A stretch of DNA of 64,000 nucleotides from Pseudomonas paralcaligenes (GTDB lineage Bacteria; Pseudomonadota; Gammaproteobacteria; Pseudomonadales; Pseudomonadaceae): positions 99,201-163,200 of the forward strand of contig NZ_BPFX01000022.1 in NCBI RefSeq assembly GCF_019655855.1. The letters run 5' to 3'. Shown piece after piece: positions 6,950 through 15,982 of the stretch. The translations under genes and the position numbers were made by a program. The first letter of the stretch is position 1, and every line of letters begins with the position of its first letter. The notes beneath the pieces are model-generated. The model did not search any database. It had not been told where the DNA came from and worked only from the letters and a program-made list of their open reading frames with translations.

Positions 6950-9250
6950 TCAGGCCAGTTCGGCGCGCAGCTGCCTGGCCGCGGCCACCATGTTGACCAG
7001 CGCCGCCTCGGTCTCCGGCCAGCCGCGGGTCTTCAGGCCGCAGTCCGGGTTGACCCACAGACGCTCGGCCGGCACCCGCTGGGCGGCCTTCTTCATCAGG
7101 CGGACCATCTCGGCGCTGTCCGGCACGCGCGGCGAGTGGATGTCGTACACGCCCGGGCCGATCTCGTTGGGGTACTCGAAGCGCTCGAAGGCGTCCAGCA
7201 GCTCCATGTCCGAGCGCGAGGTCTCGATGGTGATCACGTCCGCGTCCATGGCGGCGATGGACTCGATCACGTCGTTGAACTCGCTGTAGCACATGTGGGT
7301 GTGGATCTGGGTCTCGTCGCGCACGCCGGAGGCGGTCAGGCGGAACGATTCGGTCGCCCAGTCCAGGTATTCCTGCCATTGCGCCTTGCGCAACGGCAGG
7401 CCTTCACGGAACGCGGCCTCGTCGATCTGGATGACCTTGATGCCGGCGGCCTCCAGGTCCACTACCTCGTCACGGATGGCCAGCGCCAGCTGGCGCGCCT
7501 GCTGCTCGCGGGAGATGTCGTCGCGCGGGAAGGACCACATCAGCATGGTCACCGGGCCGGTCAGCATGCCCTTCATCACCTTGTCGGTGCAGCTCTGGGC
7601 GTACTGGATCCACTCCACGGTCATCGGCCGCGGACGGCTCAGATCGCCGTAGATCACCGCCGGCTTCACGCAGCGCGAACCGTAGCTCTGCACCCAGCCG
7701 AAGCGGGTGAAGGCGTAGCCGTCGAGCTGCTCGGCGAAGTACTCGACCATGTCGTTGCGCTCCGCCTCGCCGTGCACCAGCACGTCCAGGCCGAGCTGCT
7801 CCTGCACTTCCACCGCGTGGCGGATCTCGCTGTGCATGGCCTCGGTGTATTCGGCGGCGGACAGCTTGCCGGCCTTGAACGACTGGCGCGCCAGGCGGAT
7901 CGCGGAGGTCTGCGGGAACGAGCCGATGGTGGTGGTCGGGAGCGCCGGCAGGTCCAGGCGCGCGCGCTGCAGCTCGATGCGGGTGGCGAACGGCGACTGG
8001 CGCTGGCTGTCACGCGCAGTGATGGCCGCCAGGCGGGCCTGCACGGCCGGCTTGTGGATGCGCGGCGAAGCGGCGCGGCTGGCCTGCACCTTGCCGCTCT
8101 CGGCCAGGGCGGCCTGCACGTCGGCGTTCTGCGGGTCGCGCAGGGCCTGGGCCAGCACGGCGACTTCGCGGCACTTCTGCACGGCAAAGGCCAGCCAGCT
8201 CTTCAGCTCGGCGTCCAGCTTGTCTTCGCGGGCCAGGTCGACCGGGCTGTGCAGCAGCGAGCAGCTCGGCGCCACCCACAGACGCTCGCCCAGGCGCTCG
8301 TGGGCCACGCGCAGGATGTCCAGAGCCTTCTCCAGGTCGGCGCGCCAGACGTTGCGGCCATTGACCACGCCGAGCGACAGCACCTTGTAGGCCGGCAGGC
8401 GGTCGAGGATGCCGGGGAACTGCTCCGGGGCGCGCACCAGGTCGATGTGCAGGCCATCCACCGGCAGGCCGGCGGCCAGGCCGAGGTTGTCTTCCAGGCC
8501 GGCGAAGTAGATGGCGATCAGCTTCTTGCCCGGCTCCTTCTGCAGCAGGTTGTAGGCACGCTCGAAGGCGTTCTTCCAGTCCTGTGGCAGGTCGAGGGCG
8601 AGGATCGGCTCGTCGATCTGCACCCACTCGGTGCCCTGGGCGGCGAGGCGCTGGAGGATTTCGCCGTAGACCGGCAGCAGGCGGTCGAGCAGATCGAGGC
8701 GGTCGAAGTCGCTGCCCTTCTCCTTGCCCAGCCACAGGTAGGTCAGCGGGCCGATGATGACCGGCTTGACGTTGTGGCCCAGGGCCTTGGCTTCGTCAAC
8801 TTCCTCGAACAGCTGCTCCCAGCTCAGGGCGAACTGCTGGTCGGCGCTGAATTCGGGGACCAGGTAGTGGTAGTTGGTGTCGAACCACTTGGTCATTTCC
8901 TGGGCATGGGCACCGCCGCAGCAGGTGTTCTGGCTGCTTCCAGAAACACCCCGCGCCATGCCGAACAGGGTGTCCAGGGTCGGGTTGCCGCCGTGGGCGT
9001 GGAAGCGCTCGGGAATCACGCCGAAGGTCAGCGAATGGGTCAGCACCTGGTCGTACCAGGCGAAGTCGCCGACCGGCAGCAGCTCGATGCCGGCGTCCTT
9101 CTGCACCTGCCAGTGAGCGGCGCGCAGCTCGCGGCCGACGGCGCGCAGGCCGGCTTCGTCCAGTTCGCCCTTCCAGTAGGCTTCCAGCGCCTTCTTCAGC
9201 TCGCGGTCGCGGCCGATGCGAGGAAAGCCGAGGTTGTGTGCCAATGCCAT
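6950..9250 (-). CDS. metE: Cobalamin-independent methionine synthase MetE
   Basis: A 766-residue 5-methyltetrahydropteroyltriglutamate-homocysteine methyltransferase, the last step of methionine synthesis. The N-terminal barrel begins [21 protein letters not shown]; the C-terminal catalytic barrel starts near 430 with [10 protein letters not shown], and carries the zinc ligands in [11 protein letters not shown] (His and Cys near 645) and in [11 protein letters not shown] (Cys near 730). Full length for the family. It is divergent from metR across a 111 bp control region, the classical arrangement in which homocysteine-bound MetR activates metE. Confidence 0.97.
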   Translation of the reverse strand: MALAHNLGFPRIGRDRELKKALEAYWKGELDEAGLRAVGRELRAAHWQVQKDAGIELLPVGDFAWYDQVLTHSLTFGVIPERFHAHGGNPTLDTLFGMARGVSGSSQNTCCGGAHAQEMTKWFDTNYHYLVPEFSADQQFALSWEQLFEEVDEAKALGHNVKPVIIGPLTYLWLGKEKGSDFDRLDLLDRLLPVYGEILQRLAAQGTEWVQIDEPILALDLPQDWKNAFERAYNLLQKEPGKKLIAIYFAGLEDNLGLAAGLPVDGLHIDLVRAPEQFPGILDRLPAYKVLSLGVVNGRNVWRADLEKALDILRVAHERLGERLWVAPSCSLLHSPVDLAREDKLDAELKSWLAFAVQKCREVAVLAQALRDPQNADVQAALAESGKVQASRAASPRIHKPAVQARLAAITARDSQRQSPFATRIELQRARLDLPALPTTTIGSFPQTSAIRLARQSFKAGKLSAAEYTEAMHSEIRHAVEVQEQLGLDVLVHGEAERNDMVEYFAEQLDGYAFTRFGWVQSYGSRCVKPAVIYGDLSRPRPMTVEWIQYAQSCTDKVMKGMLTGPVTMLMWSFPRDDISREQQARQLALAIRDEVVDLEAAGIKVIQIDEAAFREGLPLRKAQWQEYLDWATESFRLTASGVRDETQIHTHMCYSEFNDVIESIAAMDADVITIETSRSDMELLDAFERFEYPNEIGPGVYDIHSPRVPDSAEMVRLMKKAAQRVPAERLWVNPDCGLKTRGWPETEAALVNMVAAARQLRAELA

Positions 9251-9361
9251 CTGTCTGTCTCCAGTGTTCGTGAATGGCGCACATTCTCGACACCCGGCAC
9301 CTCATGAGACAAACTCAACATATTCGTGATGATCACAAGTTTTATTCATTGAGATTCGCTC
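9251..9361. promoter_or_regulatory. metE-metR divergent control region with MetR-like boxes
   Basis: Two inverted repeats stand out. TGAG-ACAAA-CTCA at 9305-9317 has the spacing of the MetR box (TGAA-N5-TTCA in enterics). GTGAT-G-ATCAC lies at 9326-9336. Either could bind the MetR dimer encoded at 9362. Assignment rests on position and pattern. Confidence 0.6.
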
Positions 9362-10282
9362 ATGTTGGAACTGCGCCACCTCAAGACCCTGCACGCCCTG
9401 CGCGAAACCGACAGTCTGGTGGAAGCCGCCGAGCGCCTGCACCTGACCCAGTCGGCCCTGTCCCACCAGTTCAAGGAGCTGGAGGAGCGCCTGGGCATGC
9501 AGCTGTTCGTGCGCAAGACCAAACCGGTGCGCTTCACCAGCGCCGGCCTGCGCCTGCTGCAACTGGCCGACAGCCTGCTGCCGCAGCTGCGCGCGGCGGA
9601 GCGCGATATGGCGCGCCTGGCCGGCGGCACCGCCGGGCGACTGCACATGGCCATCGAGTGCCACAGCTGCTTCCAGTGGCTGATGCCGACCATCGACCAG
9701 TTCCGCGACGCCTGGCCGGAAGTGGAGCTGGACCTGGCCTCGGGCTTCTCCTTCGCCCCGCTGCCGGCGCTGGCCCGCGGCGACCTGGACCTGGTGGTGA
9801 CCTCCGACCCGATCGAGCTGCCCGGTATCACCTACGTGCCGCTGTTCACCTACGAGGCGCTGCTGGCGGTGGCCAACCAGCACCCGCTGGCCAGCCGCCC
9901 CTACGTGACCCCGGAGGACCTGGAGCGGGAAACCCTGATCACCTACCCGATCGAACGCGACCGCCTGGACATCTTCACCCGCTTCCTCGAACCGGCCGAC
10001 GTGGAGCCGGCCCAGGTGCGCACCTCCGAGCTGACGGTGATGATGATGCAGCTGGTGGCCAGCGGCCGCGGCGTGTGCAGCCTGCCCAACTGGGCGCTGC
10101 ACGAGTACAGCTCGCGCGGCTACGTGACCGCCAAGCGCCTGGGCGAGCGCGGCCTGTTCGCCACCCTGCAGGCCGGCATCCGCAGCGACATGCTCGACGC
10201 GCCGTTCATGCGCGACTTCCTGCTCACCGCCAAGGACACCTCCTTCGCCACCCTGTCGGGAGTCAGCGCGGCGCGAGGCTAA
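9362..10282 (+). CDS. metR: LysR-type regulator MetR
   Basis: A 306-residue LysR family protein. The N-terminal winged helix spans about 1-60, with the recognition part SLVEAAERLHLTQSALSHQFKELE; the effector domain follows from about 90 (GRLHMAIECHSCFQWLMPTI). The strong overall likeness to MetR and the divergent position beside metE identify it as the homocysteine-responsive activator of methionine genes. Met at 9362 follows directly on the control region; no other start is needed. Confidence 0.93.
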   Translation: MLELRHLKTLHALRETDSLVEAAERLHLTQSALSHQFKELEERLGMQLFVRKTKPVRFTSAGLRLLQLADSLLPQLRAAERDMARLAGGTAGRLHMAIECHSCFQWLMPTIDQFRDAWPEVELDLASGFSFAPLPALARGDLDLVVTSDPIELPGITYVPLFTYEALLAVANQHPLASRPYVTPEDLERETLITYPIERDRLDIFTRFLEPADVEPAQVRTSELTVMMMQLVASGRGVCSLPNWALHEYSSRGYVTAKRLGERGLFATLQAGIRSDMLDAPFMRDFLLTAKDTSFATLSGVSAARG

Positions 10283-10347
10283 CGCGACTTCTTGGTCGCT
10301 GCATCAGCCCGTACACTCCGCCCTTCCCTCCGTCGAAGGCCCGCCCG

Positions 10348-11085
10348 ATGCGCACCCTCTACCAGTTTCCGATCTCCCACTATTGCGAGAAGACCCGCTG
10401 GCATCTGGACCACAAGGGGCTCGACTACCGGGTGGACAACCTCTTTCCCGGCTTCCATCGCCTGAAGAGCAAGCGCCTGGCCGGTATCGTCACCCTGCCG
10501 ATCCTGCGCGACGGCGAGCAGGTGGTGGGCGACTCCACCGCCATCGCCCTGCACCTTGAACAGCGCTACCCCGAGCGTCCCCTGCTGCCCGATGACGCCG
10601 AACAGCGCGCCCGCATTCTGGAGCTGGAGGAGCGCTTCGACCGCCTCGGCGTTCACGTGCGGCGCTGGCTGTACGGCCAGATCGAGGACTGGAGCAGCGT
10701 GATGCACGCCATGCTCAAGGTCTACCGCCCCTGGTTCGGCCTGCGCGACCTGATGAAGCCGCTGCTGATCGACGGCGTGAAGAAGCTCTACGGCATCCGT
10801 CCGGACCGGGTGGCCAAGTCCCGCGAGGAGCTGCTGGCCGGCCTCAACCTGATCGAACAGCTCACCGGCGGCGATCCCGCGCGCTACCTGGTCGGCGACC
10901 GGCTGAGCCTGGCCGACGTCAGCGCCGCCGCGCTCTACGGCCCGCTGTTCACGCCGCCCGGCACGCCCTGGGAGCATATCGCCGGGCACGACCGCAGCAC
11001 CCAGGCGTTCCTCGACGAACTGGCCGCGCGCCCCGCCGGCCAGTGGGTGCTGCGCCGCTACGCCGAGGACCGCGCGCGCCGCTGA
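10348..11085 (+). CDS. Glutathione S-transferase family protein
   Basis: A 245-residue two-domain GST-like protein. The N-terminal thioredoxin fold begins RTLYQFPISHYCEKTRWHLDHKGLDY, in which SxYCEKTR resembles the active-site region, and has the conserved cis-Pro loop TLPILRDG followed by VVGDSTAIALHLE (the 'DS' that binds the gamma-glutamyl group). The C-terminal helical domain contains YLVGDRLSLADVSAAALYGPL near 192-212, the typical helix with Asp. Substrate unknown. The start at 10348 gives the normal GST length; a longer frame upstream is an overlap with metR and unlikely. Confidence 0.88.
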   Translation: MRTLYQFPISHYCEKTRWHLDHKGLDYRVDNLFPGFHRLKSKRLAGIVTLPILRDGEQVVGDSTAIALHLEQRYPERPLLPDDAEQRARILELEERFDRLGVHVRRWLYGQIEDWSSVMHAMLKVYRPWFGLRDLMKPLLIDGVKKLYGIRPDRVAKSREELLAGLNLIEQLTGGDPARYLVGDRLSLADVSAAALYGPLFTPPGTPWEHIAGHDRSTQAFLDELAARPAGQWVLRRYAEDRARR

Positions 11086-11204
11086 GGCGCATCGCCGGGC
11101 ATGACCGCTGGTCATGCCGGCGCATCAACCGGCCACCGGCCGCAGTCACAGCGTTATCGACCTGCGGGCGGAACGGGTCCGTCCGTGCCACGCGAGGACG
11201 CATC

Positions 11205-12368
11205 ATGACGCACAGCGGCCGTGACCTGCGCATCGACCTGTTCCGCGGGTTGGCGCTGGTCTTCATCTTCTGGGACCACATCCCAGGCAACCCGCTGGCC
11301 CAGGTCACGCCGCGCAACGTCGGCCTCAGCGACGCGGCGGAAATCTTCGTGTTCCTCGCCGGCTACGCCGCCGTGCTGGCCTACGGCAAGCTGCTGCAGC
11401 GCGACGGCTACCTGGTCGCCTGCCTGCGCATCCTGCGCCGGGTATGGGTGCTGTACGTGGCGCACATCTTCCTGCTGGCGGTGCTGATGGGCATCGTGTT
11501 CTTCACCAACAACCACGTGGAGCAGAAGGACTTCGTCGGGGCGATGGGGCTGGACTACTTCCTCAGCCACCCGCAGCAGGCCGTCACCGACGAGCTGCTG
11601 CTGCGCTTCAAGCCCAACCTGATGGACCCGCTGCCGCTGTATATCGTGCTGCTGGCCGCCCTGCCGGTATGCCTGCCGCTGCTGCTGCGCTGGCCGGTCG
11701 CGCTGCTCGGGGCGTCGTTCGTGCTCTACCTGCTGGCGCCGCTGCCGGACATGAACCTGGCCGGGCCGCAGGGTGGCGAGTGGTTCTTCAACCCCCTGGC
11801 CTGGCAGTTCCTGTTCTTCCTCGGCGGCGGCGCGGCGCTACACGCCCAACGCCGGCCGGCGGACGCGCCGCGTCCCGGGGTCGGCCATCCGCTGTTCATC
11901 GCCTGTGCGACGTACCTGGTGCTGTGCGCCGCGCTGGCACTGTCGTGGAAATTCCCACCGCTGCACGCGCAGTGGATGCCCCAGGCGCTGGCGGACCTGA
12001 TCTACCCCATCGACAAGACCGACCTGTCGCCCCTGCGCCTGTTGCACTTCCTCGCCCTGGCCTACTGCGTCGCCGTGGTGCTGCCGGGCGGCGGCTGGCT
12101 GAGGCGCTGGCCGGCACGGGAGATGTGCCGCATGGGCCAGTATTCGCTGGAAGTGTTCTGCCTCGGCGTGGTACTGGCGCCGCTGGCCGACGCCGCCAAC
12201 AACCTGCTCGGCGAACACTGGCTGGTGCGCTTCGCCACGGCCATGGCCGGCCTCGGCCTGATGATGGCGCTGGCGGTCTGGCTGGACTTCATCAAGAGCG
12301 TCGGCCAGCGCCGCACCCAGCCGGTACCGCGCGACCCGCCGCCGCAGCTGGTCTATGGCGCCCGTTAA
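11205..12368 (+). CDS. OpgC-domain integral membrane protein
   Basis: A 387-residue membrane protein with about ten hydrophobic segments. It begins DLRIDLFRGLALVFIFWDHIPGN, the signature of the OpgC family of inner-membrane acyltransferase-like proteins; the founding member succinylates osmoregulated periplasmic glucans. GAGGA is seven to eight bases before the ATG. Substrate here is unknown, because no opgGH genes lie nearby. It sits between a GST gene and a long palindromic repeat. Confidence 0.82.
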   Translation: MTHSGRDLRIDLFRGLALVFIFWDHIPGNPLAQVTPRNVGLSDAAEIFVFLAGYAAVLAYGKLLQRDGYLVACLRILRRVWVLYVAHIFLLAVLMGIVFFTNNHVEQKDFVGAMGLDYFLSHPQQAVTDELLLRFKPNLMDPLPLYIVLLAALPVCLPLLLRWPVALLGASFVLYLLAPLPDMNLAGPQGGEWFFNPLAWQFLFFLGGGAALHAQRRPADAPRPGVGHPLFIACATYLVLCAALALSWKFPPLHAQWMPQALADLIYPIDKTDLSPLRLLHFLALAYCVAVVLPGGGWLRRWPAREMCRMGQYSLEVFCLGVVLAPLADAANNLLGEHWLVRFATAMAGLGLMMALAVWLDFIKSVGQRRTQPVPRDPPPQLVYGAR

Positions 12369-12387
12369 CCCATACCAGCGGGGCAAT

Positions 12388-12446
12388 GGTGCGCATGGCG
12401 CACCCTACGGGACGGTGCCCCGCCGGTAGGGTGCGCCATGCGCACC
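12388..12446. repeat. 59 bp palindrome, perfect 21-base arms
   Basis: The arms at 12388-12408 and 12426-12446 are exact reverse complements (core GGTGCGCATGGCGCACC... and GTAGGGTGCGCCATGCGC...). It lies between the convergent ends of the OpgC gene and the methyltransferase gene. The same arm, with one base change, recurs at 50836-50891 in the opposite arrangement. Confidence 0.9.
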
Positions 12447-12454
12447 GATGAAGC

Positions 12455-13102
12455 TCAAACCGCCTGCAACAGCAGGGACGCGGGCTTGCCGGTCTGGGGA
12501 TGCGGCGGCTCCACCTGTTTCTCCAGCGTCCAGCCGGCATCGGCCAGCAGGTCCAGCCAGGACTCCAGGGTGCGGAAGTACCAGGGCATCGGCTCTACGA
12601 AGCCCGCGCCAAAGCCCTCGAAACGCTCCAGGCGCCAGCCATCCATGTAGGGATCGCCGGCCATCCGCGGATGCAGGGTCTGGATCAGCAACCGGCCACC
12701 GGGTTCGAACAGCTCGCGCCAGTCGCGCAGCGGCAGGTGCTCGTCCAGCAGGGCGAAATTGCACAGTAGCAGGTCGAAGCGGCCCAGCCCCGCGCCGGTC
12801 AGGCCGGCATGGCTGCACACACGGTAGTCCGCCCCGCCCGCCGCATGGGCCGTGGCGACCAGCGCCGGCGAGGCGTCCACACCGCTCATCGCCACGCCAC
12901 GCTCGGCCAGGGCGCGGCACAGCCAGCCCTCGCCGCAGCCGATGTCCAGCGCCCGGCGCGGACGCAGGGCCAGCGCGGCCTCGATGATCGCCGCGTCCGT
13001 GACCAGGCGTCGGCTCTCGATCCGTCCCTCGCGCACCGCGCGGGTCCAGCCCTCGGCGTTGAGCTGCCAGCTGTGCGCCAGGCGCTCTGCCGGCTGGCTC
13101 AT
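12455..13102 (-). CDS. Class I SAM-dependent methyltransferase
   Basis: A 215-residue protein. ALDIGCGEGWLCRALAERG near 51-69 is motif I (the GxGxG-like AdoMet loop), followed by MSGVDASPALVATA (acidic loop) and FDLLLCNFALLDEHLPLRDW, motif IV. The C-terminal half has YMDGWRLERFEGFG and WYFRTLESWLDLLADAGW, typical of the small-molecule methyltransferases (type 11/12). Substrate not known. It lies downstream of grxD on the same strand but past the grxD terminator. Confidence 0.85.
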   Translation of the reverse strand: MSQPAERLAHSWQLNAEGWTRAVREGRIESRRLVTDAAIIEAALALRPRRALDIGCGEGWLCRALAERGVAMSGVDASPALVATAHAAGGADYRVCSHAGLTGAGLGRFDLLLCNFALLDEHLPLRDWRELFEPGGRLLIQTLHPRMAGDPYMDGWRLERFEGFGAGFVEPMPWYFRTLESWLDLLADAGWTLEKQVEPPHPQTGKPASLLLQAV

Positions 13103-13138
13103 GGCTGGCTCGCACTGGCCGGCAGAAAACGCCGGCCA

Positions 13139-13170
13139 TAAAAAAGCCGATGCAATCGCATCGGCTTCTT
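13139..13170 (-). terminator. Rho-independent terminator of grxD
   Basis: On the minus strand GCCGATGC, loop GATT, GCATCGGC, then six T. The stem lies about 20 bp after the grxD stop. Confidence 0.88.
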
Positions 13171-13188
13171 CGTGGACACCACCGGGAC

Positions 13189-13518
13189 TTACTCGGCCTT
13201 GGCCTTCTCGGCGGCGTCCTTGATCAGGGTCTGCAGCTCACCCTTCTCGAACATCTCGGTCATGATGTCGCTGCCGCCGACCAGCTCGCCGCCGACCCAC
13301 AGCTGGGGGAAGGTCGGCCAGTTGGCGTACTTCGGCAGGTTGGCGCGGATTTCCGGGTTCTGCAGAATGTCCACGTAGGCGAACTTCTCGCCACAGGCCA
13401 TCACCACCTGCGCGGCGCGCGAGGAGAAGCCGCACTGCGGCGCATTCGGCGAACCCTTCATGTACAGCAGGATGGTGTTGTTGGCGATCTGCTCTTTGAT
13501 GGTATCGATAATATCCAC
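13189..13518 (-). CDS. grxD: Monothiol glutaredoxin Grx4
   Basis: A 109-residue monothiol glutaredoxin. Active site CGFS (in PQCGFSSRA near 29-36), WPTFPQLWVGGELVGGSDI with the cis-Pro TFPQ loop and the GG-D glutathione-binding motif. Proteins of this class bind a [2Fe-2S] cluster with glutathione and partner BolA-type proteins in cytoplasmic iron-sulphur trafficking. Full length; its own terminator follows. A 127 bp gap separates it from the upstream oxidoreductase gene. Confidence 0.96.
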   Translation of the reverse strand: MDIIDTIKEQIANNTILLYMKGSPNAPQCGFSSRAAQVVMACGEKFAYVDILQNPEIRANLPKYANWPTFPQLWVGGELVGGSDIMTEMFEKGELQTLIKDAAEKAKAE

Positions 13519-13645
13519 GACTCACCTCGTCTGAACTTTCCCGGACCTGTGCCGGGCACGGTGGGCCGATTGTACACGAAAGCCCCAGCGGCGGGCTCGG
13601 AGATGCACTCGGCACGGCCCGGATGCGATCCGGGCCGCCGCGCGG

Positions 13646-15754
13646 CTACGCCGCCTCGACCCGCACCGGCACGCCGTTCAGCGCGGCGTTGCCGGACACC
13701 GCGTCGAGCTGGCGCTCGTCGGTCAGGTCGTTGGCGCTGGCCCCCGGCTGGGCGCTGGCGATCTCCATGCGCACGCCAGGGCGCGCATGGCCCCAGCCGT
13801 GGGGCAGGCTGACCACGCCGGGCATCATCTCCTCGCTGGCCACCGCCTCCACCTCGATCGCCCCGACCCGCGATTGCACCCGTACCCGCTGGCCGTCGGC
13901 CAGGCCGCGCCCGGCCATGTCCTGCGGATGCATCAGCAACTGGTGGCGCGGCTTGCCCTTCACCAGGCGCTGGTAGTTGTGCATCCAAGAATTGTTGCTG
14001 CGCACGTGGCGGCGGCCGATCAGCACCAGTTCGCCCGCGGCCGGCAGCGGCTGGGCGGCGAAGCGCGCCAGGTCCGCCACCAGCAGCTCCGGGGCCGCCT
14101 CGACGGCGCCGGAACCGGTCTTCAGGCGCGCCGCCAGGTTCGGCCGCAGCGGCCCCAGGTCGATACCGTGGGGGGCCGTGCGCAGAGTCGCCAGGCTCAG
14201 CTTGTGCTCGGACTTGTCGCCGTACGGACCGAAGCGCAGGCCCATGTCGATCATCTGCGCGGGCGGCATGGTGGGCTTGAGTTCGCTACCGTTCTTCGCC
14301 GCGAAGGCGCGGGCCAGGCCGACGAAGATTTCCCAGTCGTCCAGCGCGCCGGCGGGCTTGGCCAGCACCGGCTCGTTGAAACGGGTGACGTTGCGCACGG
14401 CGAACACGTTGAAGGTGGTGTCGTAGTGGTCGTGCTCCAGCGGCGCGGTGGGCGGCAGGATCAGGTCGGCATGGCGGGTGGTCTCGTTGATGTAGAGGTC
14501 CACCGAAACCATGAAGTCGAGCCCGTCCAGAGCCTGCTCCAGCTGACGGCCGTTAGGCGTGGACAGCACCGGGTTGCCGGCCACGGTGACCAACGCGCGC
14601 ACCTGGCCCTCGCCGGGGGTGAGCATCTCCTCGGCCAGCGCCGCCACCGGCAGCTCGCCGCCGTATTCCGGCAGGCCGGAGACGCGGCTCTTCCATCGAT
14701 CGAAGTGGCCGCCCGAGGTGGTCGCCACCAGGTCCAGCGCCGGGCTGGTGCACAGCGCGCCGCCGACCCGGTCGAGGTTGCCGGTGACCAGGTTGATCAG
14801 CTGGATCAGCCAGTGACAGAGGCTACCGAAGGCCTGGGTGGAGACGCCCATGCGCCCATAGCACACGGCCGACTCGGCGGCGGCGAAGTCGCGGGCCAGC
14901 TGGCGGATGTCCTGCGCCGGCACGCCGCAACGCGCGCTCATGGCCTCGGCGCTGAACGGCGCCACGGCCTCGCGCACCTGCGCCAGGCCGTTGACCGGCA
15001 GCCCGCCCTCGCGGGTCAGGCCCTCCTCGAACAAGGTGTTGAGCAGGCCGAGCAGCAGCGCCGCGTCGTTGCCCGGACGCACGAACAGATGCCGGTCGGC
15101 CATCGCCGCCGTCTCGCTGCGCCGCGGGTCGACCACCACCAGCGTACCGCCGCGCGCCTTGAGCGCCTTGAGGCGCTTCTCCACGTCCGGCACGGTCATG
15201 ATGCTGCCGTTGGAGGCCAGCGGGTTGCCGCCGAGAATCAGCATGAACTGCGTATGGTCGATGTCCGGGATCGGCAGCAGCAGGCCGTGGCCGTACATCA
15301 GGTAGCTGGTCAGATGGTGCGGCAGCTGGTCCACCGAGGTGGCGGAAAAGCGGTTGCGCGTCTTCAACTGGCCGAGGAAGTAGTTGCTGTGGGTCATCAG
15401 CCCGTAGTTGTGCACGCTGGGGTTGCCCTGATACACGGCCACGGCGTTGCTGCCGTGCGCGGCCTGGATCGCCGACAAACGCTCGGCGACCAGCTCGAAG
15501 GCCTCGTCCCAGCCGACCGGCTGCCACTGGCCGTCGACCTTGCGCAGCGGCTGGCGCACCCGGTCCGGGTCGTTCTGGATGTCCTGCAGCGCCACCGCCT
15601 TCGGGCAGATATGGCCACGGCTGAACGCGTCCTGGGCGTCGCCCTTGATGGAGAGAATCCGGCGGCTGCCGTCTTCCTGGTCTTCGGTTTCGATGGTCAG
15701 GCCGCAGATGGCCTCGCACAGGTGACAGGCACGGTGATGGAGGGTCTTGGTCAT
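13646..15754 (-). CDS. Molybdopterin-dependent oxidoreductase, FeS-containing
   Basis: A 702-residue protein of the formate dehydrogenase/DMSO reductase family. The N-terminal [4Fe-4S] motif is ACHLCEAIC with a fourth Cys in GHICPK (Cys10, 13, 17 and 50). Molybdopterin-binding blocks follow: GGNPLASNGS near 185, VVVDPRRSETA near 206, and PLPHGWGHARPG-type C-terminal cap near 655. There is no Tat signal, so it is cytoplasmic. No electron-transfer subunits or cofactor genes flank it, so substrate and partner are unknown; similar stand-alone enzymes are annotated only as molybdopterin oxidoreductases. Confidence 0.88.
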   Translation of the reverse strand: MTKTLHHRACHLCEAICGLTIETEDQEDGSRRILSIKGDAQDAFSRGHICPKAVALQDIQNDPDRVRQPLRKVDGQWQPVGWDEAFELVAERLSAIQAAHGSNAVAVYQGNPSVHNYGLMTHSNYFLGQLKTRNRFSATSVDQLPHHLTSYLMYGHGLLLPIPDIDHTQFMLILGGNPLASNGSIMTVPDVEKRLKALKARGGTLVVVDPRRSETAAMADRHLFVRPGNDAALLLGLLNTLFEEGLTREGGLPVNGLAQVREAVAPFSAEAMSARCGVPAQDIRQLARDFAAAESAVCYGRMGVSTQAFGSLCHWLIQLINLVTGNLDRVGGALCTSPALDLVATTSGGHFDRWKSRVSGLPEYGGELPVAALAEEMLTPGEGQVRALVTVAGNPVLSTPNGRQLEQALDGLDFMVSVDLYINETTRHADLILPPTAPLEHDHYDTTFNVFAVRNVTRFNEPVLAKPAGALDDWEIFVGLARAFAAKNGSELKPTMPPAQMIDMGLRFGPYGDKSEHKLSLATLRTAPHGIDLGPLRPNLAARLKTGSGAVEAAPELLVADLARFAAQPLPAAGELVLIGRRHVRSNNSWMHNYQRLVKGKPRHQLLMHPQDMAGRGLADGQRVRVQSRVGAIEVEAVASEEMMPGVVSLPHGWGHARPGVRMEIASAQPGASANDLTDERQLDAVSGNAALNGVPVRVEAA

Positions 15755-15982
15755 GGCCTAGCCTCTATTGTTCTGTTCGAGACGACCGGTCTAGTCGTCA
15801 TCCGCTGACTATGGAGCGCCCGGCACGGGTTGGCCAGGGCCCTCAGCTTCATGAATCGACAGGCATCAGGGCCACGGATTCAAGAGCACCGGCAGACCGC
15901 TGGCATCTGTGCCGGCGAGGCGGCAGGATTGCACCGGGTCGCTCGACCCGGAAAACCACAATAACGAGCAAGGAGCATTGCC

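Noticed and set aside
9274..11085. 603-residue open frame over metR and the GST gene
   Set aside because: It is metR read in another frame joined to the true GST gene; the GST starts at 10348.
15785..15803. GACGACCGGTCTAGTCGTC, a possible TetR-type operator before the SGNH gene
   Set aside because: Symmetry is imperfect, no TetR gene is near, and the spacing does not fit a promoter I can define.
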